This document shows, piece after piece, positions 20,627 through 32,300 of a stretch of 64,000 nucleotides of DNA (position 1 is its first letter; the number at the start of each line of letters is the position of its first letter). The notes beneath the pieces were generated by a model, which made no database searches, was not told where the DNA came from, and saw only the letters and a program-made list of their open reading frames with translations. The stretch comes from Nemertoderma westbladi (lineage: Eukaryota > Xenacoelomorpha > Nemertodermatida > Nemertodermatidae), in assembly GCA_032718475.1 (NCBI GenBank), contig JAUCBJ010006452.1:1-64000 (forward strand). The letters run 5' to 3'. The position numbers and the translations under genes are program-made.

Positions 20627-22516
20627 TTAGTCTTTCTTGCGCGGACGGCGTTTACGCAGTTTCTTGAGGCTAGCAAGAGTCCTTTTCTCTTTGGGGCGAG
20701 CCACTTTATGAGGAGGGCTGTAGCTCCTAGGTGAAGGGTGCAATACAATTGCATCAGAAGGTGTAGGGTTACGATCGGTATACCCGCCGGTCGAAGTACC
20801 TGGTTGATTAATATCAACCTCAGTGGAGCGAGGTCTAACGGTCTCTAGAGCGCGTCTCAGGACAGCAGCTCCTACGGGTCCCTGACGGGTCGTCTGGACA
20901 CTAGCGGTGGGTGGACCGTGAGTGGTAAGGAACTTTCGCGGTTTAATGGTTCTCTCCAGCTTGCGTTCTCGGGTTTGATATTCATATGGGCGCCGAGATA
21001 CTTCCTGGAGTTCAGGATGCGAGTTCACAAAAATGTCGCCATACTCAGGGTCCTGACGGATAAAATTGATCAGGTGATATGTAGTTATATCATTAGGGTT
21101 GACGTTTCTAAGGTATTTTCTGACAAACTTGGTGGAAATACACTCACCAACACGCTTCATTAACTCGTAACTGGGTACGCATGTTTTCTGTTCAATCGAC
21201 GCAAATAGGTAAGGATGGAACTCGTAAACTCCCTCGTAAGCTCGTCCAGGGTAATAGCGATGTCTGGATTCGCAATGTAAATCTGCGTTTGCTTCCCAAG
21301 CTCGAATGTATCGCAGGGTGATCATTTCGTCTACGCTCTCTAAATCGCGATTAAAGGGACAATTGTAACTTTCATGTCCTTTAAGTTGACAGTAGTGACA
21401 TTGAGTCATAAATTGTGGGCAGAAGGCAAAAATATGAGAGTTATTAAGTCTGCAATAAGCACAATATATTTCCATCATCGGTTGTTCGAGGAAATAGGAG
21501 CAAGGTGCGTTGGAGTCGAGAGGAGTGAAGTGGTCTCTCGATGCGCATAATCGACAACGTTTTCGAGAAACGTAGTTGGCGTGTCGATAATCGTACGCTG
21601 TGAGACGTTGTGGACCTTGATACCACTCTATGACATAATCATTGTCACTGCTCCGGGAAGCTGTAGGCTGAATCGCTTCTGATTCCAAGCATACTGGCTC
21701 ATCCTCCAGCTGCATAGACGAAGTGGGTGCGTCTGTTTCCGTAAGTGGACCCACTGTCTGTATTTCCACGACAGAATAACCTATAGGTATTCGAGGTCTT
21801 TGTATAACCGATGAATGTAAGTTCTGTATACAAATTTCTTGAAAAACGGCAAATCCAGCGCTACTCAGTTTCTCAGCAGCTGAGTCTCTCAGACTGAGTT
21901 TGGTCAGCGCGCGGTCCTTGAACTGACTATCAACGTTACGGAACGGAGTCAGGAAGCGCCGGAAACATTCAAAACGTATAAACTTATTGTGTTCGTCTAA
22001 CTTGGCGAGTTTAGTTCCAAGTATCAATGGGTGAGCGCGTATGGTACGACTGCACACATCGGCTAGCCAACCGGCAAGTGCTGCGTTTTCAAAGATCGTG
22101 CATATAGCTAAGGAAGGACGAAGTGGAACACTCATAAAGCTATACACGGCACCAGGCGCAGTTAATGGTCCATCGAAATATAAACGAGAGTAATGATCTC
22201 CATATACTTGCTGGTAATTGATAGGATTTCCAACCTTGAAATTCCAACCATATTCTTGAAAGGCAAGATGTCCGATGGATGTCCGTTGTACTTTAGTAAT
22301 GCCGCAGGGGGTATTGGCATACATAGTGCGAAAGAAACCTCGGCCTTCGGCCCAAGGAGCAATCAGCTGAGTATCAACGAAAGGGTATGGAATGTTCTCC
22401 ATATTCCGGAAGTCGTTTTGGAGGTCTCCATAAACAGCTGAGCCGATTTTTAGAATTCTTTCGTTAAACAACATTTCGAGTACAGGTTGGGGTAACATTG
22501 ATCCATCGATACCCAT
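20627..22516 (-). CDS. E2 frame C: triple zinc-knuckle protein of unknown function
   Basis: 629 codons from ATG 22516; the same phase is open back to the TGA at 22574-22576 that ends frame B, so B and C may be one protein. Residues 1-60 (VLEMLFNERILKIGSAVYGD, then PFVDTQLIAPW) weakly resemble the ExoII part of DEDD 3'-5' exonucleases; catalytic residues are not certain. Residues ~319-386 hold three knuckles: CRLC...H...C, CAYC-x5-H-x4-C and CHYC-x4-H-x4-C. The linker CP-x5-C-x2-C-x3-GH-x4-C is shared with the E1 3' gene. The carboxy end is strongly basic (KKLRKRRPRKKD), a likely nuclear signal. No membrane helix. It is the last gene before the 3' LTR. A nucleic-acid-binding role is inferred from the knuckles. 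Confidence 0.85.
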   Translation of the reverse strand: MGIDGSMLPQPVLEMLFNERILKIGSAVYGDLQNDFRNMENIPYPFVDTQLIAPWAEGRGFFRTMYANTPCGITKVQRTSIGHLAFQEYGWNFKVGNPINYQQVYGDHYSRLYFDGPLTAPGAVYSFMSVPLRPSLAICTIFENAALAGWLADVCSRTIRAHPLILGTKLAKLDEHNKFIRFECFRRFLTPFRNVDSQFKDRALTKLSLRDSAAEKLSSAGFAVFQEICIQNLHSSVIQRPRIPIGYSVVEIQTVGPLTETDAPTSSMQLEDEPVCLESEAIQPTASRSSDNDYVIEWYQGPQRLTAYDYRHANYVSRKRCRLCASRDHFTPLDSNAPCSYFLEQPMMEIYCAYCRLNNSHIFAFCPQFMTQCHYCQLKGHESYNCPFNRDLESVDEMITLRYIRAWEANADLHCESRHRYYPGRAYEGVYEFHPYLFASIEQKTCVPSYELMKRVGECISTKFVRKYLRNVNPNDITTYHLINFIRQDPEYGDIFVNSHPELQEVSRRPYEYQTRERKLERTIKPRKFLTTHGPPTASVQTTRQGPVGAAVLRRALETVRPRSTEVDINQPGTSTGGYTDRNPTPSDAIVLHPSPRSYSPPHKVARPKEKRTLASLKKLRKRRPRKKD

Positions 22517-22573
22517 GGCCGGTTTGCGCTCGGTGTCGGTGACGTAACGCTGCGCGAGCTCGAATTGTCCATG

Positions 22574-24337
22574 TCAAAGTTTCTTTTGTATCTCCATAAG
22601 AGTTTCAAAAGAATAATCAATCACGTCGGAACACGCTCGAGTGAATACGTGGGTAGAACCAGCAAGTCCTCGTATATGTATCATTCGCGTGGTTCCTAAT
22701 TCTCCCACCGGAACGCTACCTTTGTTGTCATAAGTAACAACGCCATACATCTCGATAACGTTAAGAGTCTCGTTCCATTCTTTAGTGGCGTTTTCGAGAG
22801 TCATTCCCACTGGATGCCATAAAGTAGCGCACTCATTAGCATTGGGTAAATCTCTATACTTTAAGCATTGTGTAGTATAGGTTTCCACATCTCCATATCT
22901 TTTTACTCTTTCTTCCTCGAATAACACGTCAAGATTCCAGTGCACTAATCGAGTTTTAATGAATCCATCAAGATTGTACGGAGGTGATGTTTCTTTCTCT
23001 ATTCTAGAAATATTATACGGTTTTCGAAATGAGTTTAATTTAACTAGCTGATCTAGATGTTTTTGTAGTTGTTCGAGTTCGACAAGATCGAGAGGATTGA
23101 TTAATGGTAGGAACCTCAGACTATGCGTAGGATCTTCCGGTTTCACCATGTAATATTGCTTCAAATTGACGTAATAAGGGTGATCCTTAATTCCATAAAA
23201 TGAGTCCGGCAAAGGTCTAGCGCGTATGTTAACATCGTGCACCATGCGACGGACAAGATCCGCTCTATTGTCCGGAGGCTCAACAAGTACGCCATCGACA
23301 CGAGCAGCCTCGACGGGTGGACGTTGTAGCATGGGAGCGTCAGCAACGAGCTCGTGAGATCTGAGATCAGTATTAACCGGTTGAGGCTGTACCGTAGCAA
23401 AGAGCTTGTCTTTAAACTGAGGAACCATCAAGGGGTGGAGGATCGTTTTGGAATAGAGATCCGTCACTAGAATTTGAACTTCTGGTTGGGCTAAAGCTGC
23501 TTCTTCCCTCTCAGTCAGCTCCATATGTCTCTCCTCGAGCTGATTTTCCTCCGCTTGTTGTTGCAAGCGCTCGTCCAGGAATTCCTGTAAAGAGTAGGTT
23601 CGTCCACGTTCTATGTCCTCCTCTAGATTTTGTATTTCTCTATCGAACTGGGGTAAAGCTAGTTCTTTCACCGCTTGGACTTGTTGTTGCAATTTACGTT
23701 TCTCCAAGCAATCGTAAGTTCCTTTTCCAATTTTCTGCCGAATAGCGTCTAATGCATTTCGTATCACGCTCTCTTCGACTTCTGTAACAGGTTGGATCGG
23801 AGGAAGGCCAGGACGGTTGTAGGGGTTAAACGGTGATATTAGATGACCGCGTCCTAGTCCAGCGAGGTAAGGTTGGCGAATAGCAAACAAACCCACTACC
23901 GGAGTGCCACCAATCAACTGTTCAGGTAACACTAGATCTTTGAACAGTGAGTACAGTTCGGGAGGATCCGTAATACTATTAGGATCTAGAGTTTGAGGTA
24001 TCACTTGGGAATGGGGAGGTCTGACCGAGTATTCCGGAACTCTGATCATGGGTTTATTCAATGATCGCTTAAGGCGCGCGACCGTAGGTGATACGTCGAA
24101 AAGGTTACGCTCGAAACTCCCATAAGTATATCGTGTAAAACTGTGTTTAGCACAACGTCTCCGAGGATGTTTATGCCTTTCGATTTGCTGGTTAGGTCTA
24201 GGGCATTCATCACAGTAATACCAAAGACGCACATCTTGAAGGGGAAAAGCGGGTGATCGCTCTCCAGTTTTACAATATTCCTCCATCTGTTCGAAGCTAT
24301 CTGGAACGACAGGTAGCACGTTTATCAGGTTCTTCAA
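22574..24337 (-). CDS. E2 frame B: zinc-binding and coiled-coil protein of unknown function
   Basis: 587 codons. The listed start is TTG, and the frame overlaps the end of A by 41 bases in another phase, so it is more likely entered by frameshift from A. Near residues 40-70 is a possible zinc site, YYCDECPRP...H.H...CAKH. About 190-290 is a Gln/Glu/Leu-rich coiled coil (KLQQQVQAV, FLDERLQQQAEEN). The carboxy end (HVFTRACSDVIDYSFETLM) runs to a single TGA, after which the same phase stays open into C with VTDTERKPAMGIDGS, resembling the D-x-E ExoI site of DEDD exonucleases. I do not recognise the family. E4 holds decayed fragments of B near 58640-59380. Confidence 0.75.
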   Translation of the reverse strand: MKNLINVLPVVPDSFEQMEEYCKTGERSPAFPLQDVRLWYYCDECPRPNQQIERHKHPRRRCAKHSFTRYTYGSFERNLFDVSPTVARLKRSLNKPMIRVPEYSVRPPHSQVIPQTLDPNSITDPPELYSLFKDLVLPEQLIGGTPVVGLFAIRQPYLAGLGRGHLISPFNPYNRPGLPPIQPVTEVEESVIRNALDAIRQKIGKGTYDCLEKRKLQQQVQAVKELALPQFDREIQNLEEDIERGRTYSLQEFLDERLQQQAEENQLEERHMELTEREEAALAQPEVQILVTDLYSKTILHPLMVPQFKDKLFATVQPQPVNTDLRSHELVADAPMLQRPPVEAARVDGVLVEPPDNRADLVRRMVHDVNIRARPLPDSFYGIKDHPYYVNLKQYYMVKPEDPTHSLRFLPLINPLDLVELEQLQKHLDQLVKLNSFRKPYNISRIEKETSPPYNLDGFIKTRLVHWNLDVLFEEERVKRYGDVETYTTQCLKYRDLPNANECATLWHPVGMTLENATKEWNETLNVIEMYGVVTYDNKGSVPVGELGTTRMIHIRGLAGSTHVFTRACSDVIDYSFETLMEIQKKL

Positions 24338-24719
24338 CGTCTTCTCTTTCGAGTTTGTTTCGAATAGAGTTCTCGTGTTCTATTCTCGATTTATCGTTTC
24401 GACTCCGCTGGGTATGATATTTAAATAAAACCATTTCCCTTTTGGTGTCTACATCGTCCGTATCGTGTAAATCGATAGGGTGACCAGTAGTCAAGAAGTC
24501 CATATACATACCATTACGATGCGTATAGCGAGCCGTGAACTTTCTATAATCCAATTCACGCGTAAGTTGCTCCTGGGACATTGGCGGTTCGATATAACAA
24601 CCATTGTCCTCCGTAGTAGTTGGATCAGCGTCGCCGCGTATCAAGCTATCAACAAACGCTTGAAAAGGTAGAGTATATCTCTCCCTGATACCAAGATCAT
24701 CTTCTATTAATTCAGTCAT
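24297..24719 (-). CDS. E2 frame A: first of the 3' accessory frames
   Basis: 140 codons from ATG 24719. Acidic start (TELIEDDLGIRERY), then ARYTHRNGMYMDFLTTGHPI and a charged carboxy end (EDVEEPDKR). No known domain. It is also found in E4 (59388-59817), where ARYTHRNGTYMDFLTTGHSI is preserved despite frameshifts, which argues that A is a real coding segment. It overlaps B by 41 bases; A-B-C may be a single product made by frameshift and readthrough, or one gene with two recent lesions. Confidence 0.7.
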   Translation of the reverse strand: MTELIEDDLGIRERYTLPFQAFVDSLIRGDADPTTTEDNGCYIEPPMSQEQLTRELDYRKFTARYTHRNGMYMDFLTTGHPIDLHDTDDVDTKREMVLFKYHTQRSRNDKSRIEHENSIRNKLEREDVEEPDKRATCRSR

Positions 24720-26351
24720 ATCTGCTATACGAGTTCACCAATATTATAATGAGTTTATATATTGTTAGGCGAGCGGGCGTCGCTGCCTATTTCTCCCGTG
24801 CCCCCAGACAGTAAGAGATTCTCAGCGCCGATGTACCGCTGTAGCTGTACTTTCGCCAACGACGTAGCTGTACAACGACAACGATAACCGGCACAAGTCA
24901 CTCCACTGTCCGTCCCAAAGGCTTAGATGTACTTCAGGTTTTCCTTGGAGAGTTAGGTTACTTTCACGATTGCGACTAGCTACTGTAAACACACTTTAGC
25001 AGTAACATTCACCTATAAACTCACAAATACCACACAACTTGTCACAACTACACACATTCGGGCCATTTGTCCGTTAGTCAATGCCTTCCAGAATGTCACT
25101 GTATTGTTATGTTTCCTTGGATACTAGCAGTGCACTATTTATTCCCTATGCTATTCAATGGGACAAGCTTTCTATTGTTCTTTTAACTCAATTCTAATTC
25201 TAGCGTGGTTTTTGCTATGTGACATTATGTAAAGCTAGCGGTAGAATTAGGGTAATTCCAATGCATACAGATCTGGGATGTTATTTAATAGTAATTCTTT
25301 AATAGTCAATGTCCTGTTTTATACATGACTTTATGAATTTTATCGGCTATTGACTATGTTTGGGAGACTTTCATACACGCATACGCATAATAATATAAAT
25401 CTCCGCTCCCTTGATCTATTAATTAATGGAATTTTGGGAATGTTATAAATTGCGTAAAATGGCAATTTATTAAATTCATTAAAAGACATGAATTTAAATT
25501 TATTCCCTGAAATTTTATTATTTGATAATTAAATTGACATATTTTGATTCCAGAACATCCTTAATTCTATGGAAATTGTCCTTTTAAGAATATCGGTAAA
25601 TGCGACGATATCTTAATTGACTAGAATTGTTGAAGGATCTGAATTTTACAGATTTTGACTTATTAGATTTGCAAATATTAAATAATTAATATTTGAGATG
25701 GGCACCGATTTATTCCAGAACTTGTCTGGGGACGTTAACCACTGATTCTATAATTTGTCTTTCAAGTATATCGGTGGGTGCCACGATATCTTAATCGACT
25801 AGAATTACAGATGGTCAAAGGGTTTAACAGATTTATTTTGCGTTATACGCTACTGTTAAAGGGACATCACGCTACTATATGTATTATTTAATATACGGTA
25901 TGAGAGCAATATCGCACGAAGCAATGTCAGTGTGAAGAGGCAAGTCGTTTCCAAGGTCTACCCAGAGCTTGGTTTAGCCGAGACACGAGGATCTGAACTT
26001 TGCATTCCTAATACTCTGCCTACCAATAATACTTAAATATAGTAGTGGCTTTATTGTACTTTAATAAGTACGGACATTTCATCTTACTGTAGTTACGTAT
26101 TTATAATATAATACGGACAGTAAGGAAGAGAAAAAATAATTATTTCTTCGCCGTCTCACTAAATATAATATAAGTAATTACGTACGTAATAAACACGAAT
26201 ATATTGCACTATTCTACTAAATAATCGCTAAATAATATTCTACTAAATTAAATAAAACGATTATAATAAAATTACATAGTAATACATACATAAAATATAA
26301 AATAATAAAATAATATAAAATAATAGAGTCACACGCCCACTCCGAACGATA
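24720..26351 (-). other. Conserved non-coding spacer of E2 between pol and frame A
   Basis: No frame longer than background. A block ending in ATATCGGT...GATATCTTAATcGACTAGAAT occurs twice (about 25590-25630 and 25765-25806). The stretch about 25905-26035 appears identical or nearly so to about 61015-61150 in E4, although the two elements' LTRs have clearly diverged. It could carry splice, promoter or packaging signals for the 3' frames; this is inference. Confidence 0.65.
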
Positions 26352-29300
26352 TTAAGTTGGGGAGCCCCTAGATGTCGGTTGAATTAGGGAAGTGGTCGTG
26401 GGAAGAGTTTCTTGCCTTCCATAGTTTCCGGAGAGCTCTCTGTCTCTTTCCAGTAAACATAAACGACCCACTGGGCGGTTGAGCTGTTGAGTCTCAAAGA
26501 CTATCCCTGGTTTCTTAAAGTTACGACGCATGACGACGAGTTCTACTGATCGCACTAAGCCATCGCTCGAGATATAAGTCTCGATGATTCGTCCTGTTTG
26601 CCATCGCTTACGTGGGAGATCGGGGTCCACAATAAGCACCATGTCTCCAGTGCTGACGTTTTCTTGCTGCGCAAACCACTTAGTTCGAAGTTGTAGAGTG
26701 GGCAGGTAATGTTTCTCGAAATGGTCAGCGAAATGACGGGATAGCAACTGCATAAGTTGCCAGGTTCGACGGCAGTACTCGTCTCCGTCGGTGATCTCCG
26801 ATTGTGGGAGCATGGCTACGGGCTTCTTCAGCAGAAAGTGCGCGGGTGTTAGCGCTTCCAGGGAATCAGGATTTGAAGAGACTGGCATAAGCGGTCTTTC
26901 GTTGAGATAGGCGGCGATTTCCTCCATTAACGTCCGCAATAATTCGTCGGTGAGATAAGCGCGACAAGGCACAACAAAGTGGAACGCAGTCTTCACGCTC
27001 CTAATCAATCTCTCCCAACTTCCTCCCCACCAAGGGGCGTCGGCGGCATTGAAGGTCCAGCTAGACGCTGTTATCTTTAGCTGATTGTCCACCTGTCTTC
27101 CGTTCCAGTCCTTTATGTAAGCTTGAATTTCGTTGTTGGCGCCAATGAAGTTCGTTCCCTTATCCGATCTCATCGTGTTACTGGTTCCGAAGCGAGCGAT
27201 CTGTCGTCGTAAACTCAACACGAAGCTGTTGGTGGATAGATCGTTTACCATATCGAGATGGATAGCTCTACAAGTCATACAAACGAAGATGACACACCAT
27301 CTTTTGACTATAGTCCAGGCACGATATACTTCAATAGGGCCAAATAAATCCACACCGGTATTAGTAAAGGGTGGTTCATAGAAGCTTACTCTTTCCCTAG
27401 GTAATTCTGCCTCTCGCTGTGTTAAAGGCCTACTGAATGCTTTCCTACAGGGTATGCAGTTCCTAAGAACTTGGTTCAGAGCCCTACGGGGTTTATAAAA
27501 ATAGTAGCGAGTTCGAATTTCGCTCAGAACTCTTTCTCTACCAGCATGGTACAGTTTGCTATGAACATCTACAATTATCTTGATTTGTATGTCAAGATTT
27601 CTAATGAGGATGGGAAACTTAGTGTCAAAGGATAATGGGGCGTTAGTTAGCCTACCTCCAACACGTATTAATCCATCTATCATGGTACTAGAGAAGCGAT
27701 CCCTTAAGCGCATCTGCGGATTTCTTAACAACAGGAAATACTTATCGGAATCCTTATAGCATTGTAGGAGTCTTAGCATCTGTTTGTTGGTTTCATCATG
27801 CTCCTGGTAACTGATCTTCTCCGTTAGAAACCTGTCGGTTATCTTGTACTTTGGAAGATCTTTAACAGCATGTACTCGTGCAGATGTTGATGGAGCATCA
27901 TCACTATTGGTCTTTGTCCCGGAGTAACGATGATGAAAACATCGTTTCAAATAAGTAACAGCTTTACAAAGCCGATTCCAGGAACTGTAGTGACGTATCG
28001 CTCTCTGCAAGAGAGGTGAGAGTCCTTGCGAGATATCTGGTATTCCAGATTTCCAATCCTTGTCACGGATTTCCAAGATTTCTTTGGTCGTAGCAGTGGG
28101 TTTCTGATCCAAAGCATCCTCTCCGGAAGTAAATAATACAGATAGATCAACCGCAGGTTTAAACAACTTCGATTTACTCGCTCGAGTTTTGGGTTTAACT
28201 TTCTCCGCTCCCTTGGCCTGTCTGATCTCTGCTGTTGTGAGATGGGGAGGCCATTCCTCTTCTTCTCGGTAGAGAAAGTCAGGTCCTCCTAACCATTCGG
28301 GAGTATTTACCAATTCCTTTGGAGTTGCTCCTCGGGAAGCGATATCCGCTGGATTAATCGTTCCGGGGCAATGTCTCCATTGATCCATCGTCGTGCGACT
28401 AAGTATGATGGCTACTCTGTTGGTAACGAAGACGCTGAACTGACAGACTTCATTGGTTATATACTCTAACACGAGTAAAGCGTCGGTCCAATAGACAGTT
28501 TTCTCTAAGGGATAGTCAATCTGTTCTGTTACATTCCGGCCGATGGCTGTAGCGTATAGAGCCGCCTTTAACTCCGCTCGAGGAACTTTCAACTTGTTGT
28601 TGATTAATGCCTTAGAAGTAACCAAGGCGACTTTGATTCCATCCGGAGTTTCCACTCTTAGATAGGCTACTATACCTATTCCCATATCGCTGGCGTCTCC
28701 AAACACATGGAGTTGATAGGAATACGTAGGGAGAACATGACCAAAATATGAACGGGAAATTATAAAATCCTCGATAGCAGGTAGGGAATCTTCCCATTTC
28801 ATCCACTTCTTCAATAATTCTCCCTTAAGTGGATCGTCCCATGAGTGGTTTTCAAGCCACATTTGTTGTACCAAACTACGAGCAATCAATATAACTGGGC
28901 TAATAAATCCCAATGGATCGAAATAAGTGCTCAGTATACTTAAGCAAATCCGTTTGGTTCGAACGGGATTATCTCGCTGTTTTAGTTGGAAAAACAGGAT
29001 ATCTCTCTCTGTGTCCCATTTCAAGCCGAGTGTCTTGGTTTCTGGCAGATCATCTTTGATCAAATCGAGATCTTTCGCTCCTCGATCTTCCGCAGGGATC
29101 GACTCCAGAAACTCACGGGAGTTGCTGGTGAATTTCGTTAATCTAAACCCACCTCTTTTTAAGCACTCTACCGTTCCTTTTGCGACCTCAATGGCTTCTT
29201 CAACTGATGGAAGGGACTTCAGATTGTCGTCCATGTATATGTCTCGCTTGATGTTGTCGATCACTTCCTTAGAGAAGGCCTCTCGGTTGTCTTCTGCAGT

Positions 29301-32300
29301 GGCACGCACTACTGAACAGGCGTTGGAAGGGCTTGAGATTATCCCAAAGGCCTGGATGGTCATCCAGTACTCCACCGGTTGCTGGTTGAGGTCTCCTTCG
29401 GGCCACCATAGAAATCGTAGGCTATCTCGATCCTTATCCAACACTTTGACTTGCAAGAACATGCCTTCTATATCGGAGGCGAAAGCAATCGAATATTGTC
29501 TCAATCTTAAAAGAATTCCCAACAAAGATTGAAGTAAGTTGGGTCCGGGTAACAATTCAGAGTTAAGGGATTGACCCATGTAAAGAGCGGAGCCATCAAA
29601 CACTACTCTCACTTCGTTTGGTTTACCGGGTTTAGGAACGTAATGGTGAGTTAAGTAATACGTTCTTTCAGTCACAGGTGTTTCTTCCGGTACCCTCTCC
29701 GCGTATCCCTTATTAATAAATTTTTCCAGCTGTGTTTGATACATTGCTTTAGCTGAAGAATTAGCCGTAAGGCGTCGATGGAGTTGCGCGATTCTTTTTT
29801 CCGCCAAAGGTCTATTATTGATGAACTTCGGTTCTCTCTTGCGGAAAGGTAAACCAACTTCATACCTACCTTGATCTTTGAGGAAACGTGTAGTTGTCTC
29901 TTGGATCTGCTTGGCCCTTTCCTCTTCCACCGATAATGCTTTATCGTAGGAATTGGGCTCTACCGCCTCTTGCGTAAAGAATCGGACAGCATGTTCATCT
30001 CGAGTCTTGGCATTATGACGCTCAATGACGTCATTTAACTCGTCGTTATAAGCTTCTTGTTCAGATGGATAAAGAAGTTGACATAAGTTCACTTGGTTTT
30101 GCCAAGCCTCGTTTTCCTTAAGGAGATCGATGATATTCTCCTCATCAAAAAGCTGGTGAATGTCGTCGTTATCTGAGGAGTATGGAGTTCCCTCAGTTAA
30201 ATCGTCTCCTTCACTAGTATCATCTTCCCATTCACTCACCTGGCAGACTCGCTCTTGCGGTAATCTTTCTCTGAGTGTTCTACGGGAAGGGCCAGTAAAG
30301 TACCAACCTACTCTAGTTCTTACCGCATAGGTCTGTAGTGGCTGCGGTTGAGCAGGCCGTTTCTCTAATGTCTCCAGCGCCTCATGCGCGTTTTGGCCGA
30401 TGAGTATTTGCACTCCAGGATAATCAGTCGGGAATCGAGGTATGTTAAGATGTTGGATGCTCTCATCCTCATCCCAATTATAAAGGTCTGCTTGAGTAGT
30501 AGCGAAGTTCTTTATAGCCACCATTTTCACTGACCTTATGCTATGTTCTCCTAGTTCGTCCTGGGGGGTGGACAACGCTCCTAAATAATAATCTGCTGTT
30601 ATTGTAGATTTCCAAACTTGCATGATTCCGGACATGTTTAGCTTGGTTCGGAACTTGGGTTGTCCATTGAATATGTCTTCGGCTAGTTCTTTATCAATGA
30701 ATGTTCCTGTGCTGCCGGAATCCAGGAGGGCGTTCACCACACAACTCCGTTCAGGCCCGTGTACCCTTACCTGCACCACAGGAAACTCTCGGATCCCTAC
30801 ATTGGAAGATGGCTCTTTCCAAGATGGTTGTCTTTCAGAAGTAGTTAGGGTTAGGTCGCTGTCTGTGTCTTTTTCATATGTGAGTGCTCGATACACTGCG
30901 GTATTTATCATGTAACAGGATTCGTTTTCGTCGGAGAACTCATCCGTGTAGAATCCTTCCATCTCAGATTGATCAGTGTCGTTCACATCACTGAATTGGA
31001 CATGTAGTTCGGAATCACTTACCTGATTCGGACTATTTCGCTCGAATTCAGCGTGCAACAAGATATGATGTTTCGCACCACACTTTGCACACCTTAGGTC
31101 AGAAAAACAGGTTCGCCGTTGGTGTCCTTGTCTGAGGCAATTATAACATAACCGCTTATCCCACATAACTTCACGTCTCTCAGTTAATGATTTCTTTAGA
31201 AATTCATCACACATATTCAAACGGTGGGTCCCGTCGCATAGCGCACATTTCGGTTTGATGTTACTTACCTTATTCTGAGTCACATTGTGTACACTCGCCT
31301 TTTCTTCGGGCTTTCTCACCTGAATTCTCTTGGGAGACGTAGGAGGAGTTTTTCTTACCTGTTCTCTCCTGTCATTTGTTCGAGACTTAAATTTACTCAC
31401 CTGATCTTTAGGCATTTTATTCACGTAATAAGATCTCTCAGTGTCCTTCCCGCTATCTTCTCCCTGAGAAGTCGGGCTTTCGCCGTCGTCTGTATAACAC
31501 ACTGGTGTTATCTTTCTCCTAGAGACGGGTTTTTCACTTACCTTGTTTTCCGGTGTCTTCTCTCTGGATTGCTTGAGGAGTTGCAATTTCACTTCTCCAT
31601 CCAGGAATGACATGAGATCAGCCATGGTAGGGTCTCGTCGCTGTTGTTCCATCATATATAGTACTTTCTTATCCCAGCGTGTGCCTACCCCACCTTTCGG
31701 TAAAGTAGAAGCCACAGCTCCAATGACCATAGAACTTTGGTATTCATGAGACTTACCTAACCAATCTAATTGTCTACAGATCTCTTGAATCTCATCGGAA
31801 AACTCTATTATCCCACTGCTGATGAACTTTCTGGGCGCTACTAATTTTGCATATAAATACTTGGCGATATTATTCCTATTACCATACCTGATGTTTAGTG
31901 TATCCCAAACTTGTCTTAATCCGTCTGGATGTCCAATAAACTTTAACGCCATTAATTTGGGAGATCCTTCCAAGCACTCGATGAGGAATCTAAGTTTCTC
32001 TCCATTATATAGGACAGAGTTCTGTATGTTATCTTTGTAATATTCATTAAAAGGTAACCATTTCATCTCATCTCCATTGAACTTGACGATCTCTCCCACC
32101 TTCACCGCTTGCCGGGCTTCGGTTCTAGCCATTTGACGCGTAAAACTTTCTTGGGCCATCGTGTTATTTAATATCGAGCTATCGGTATATAAATTTCTCG
32201 GATTATGATCAGTTCTATATGGGATATCATTATCAACAGGTCTATAATTACCCTTAATAGGGTTCACTATAGGAGTTTCTACTTCGCTAGCAGTATAAAT

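Noticed and set aside
20627-24719. Frames A-C as an env gene
   Set aside because: No signal peptide, furin site or membrane segment; instead zinc knuckles and basic tails.
28927-29532. 201-codon plus-strand frame and similar ones over 26.4-34.4 kb
   Set aside because: Antisense of the intact Gag-Pol frame of E2.
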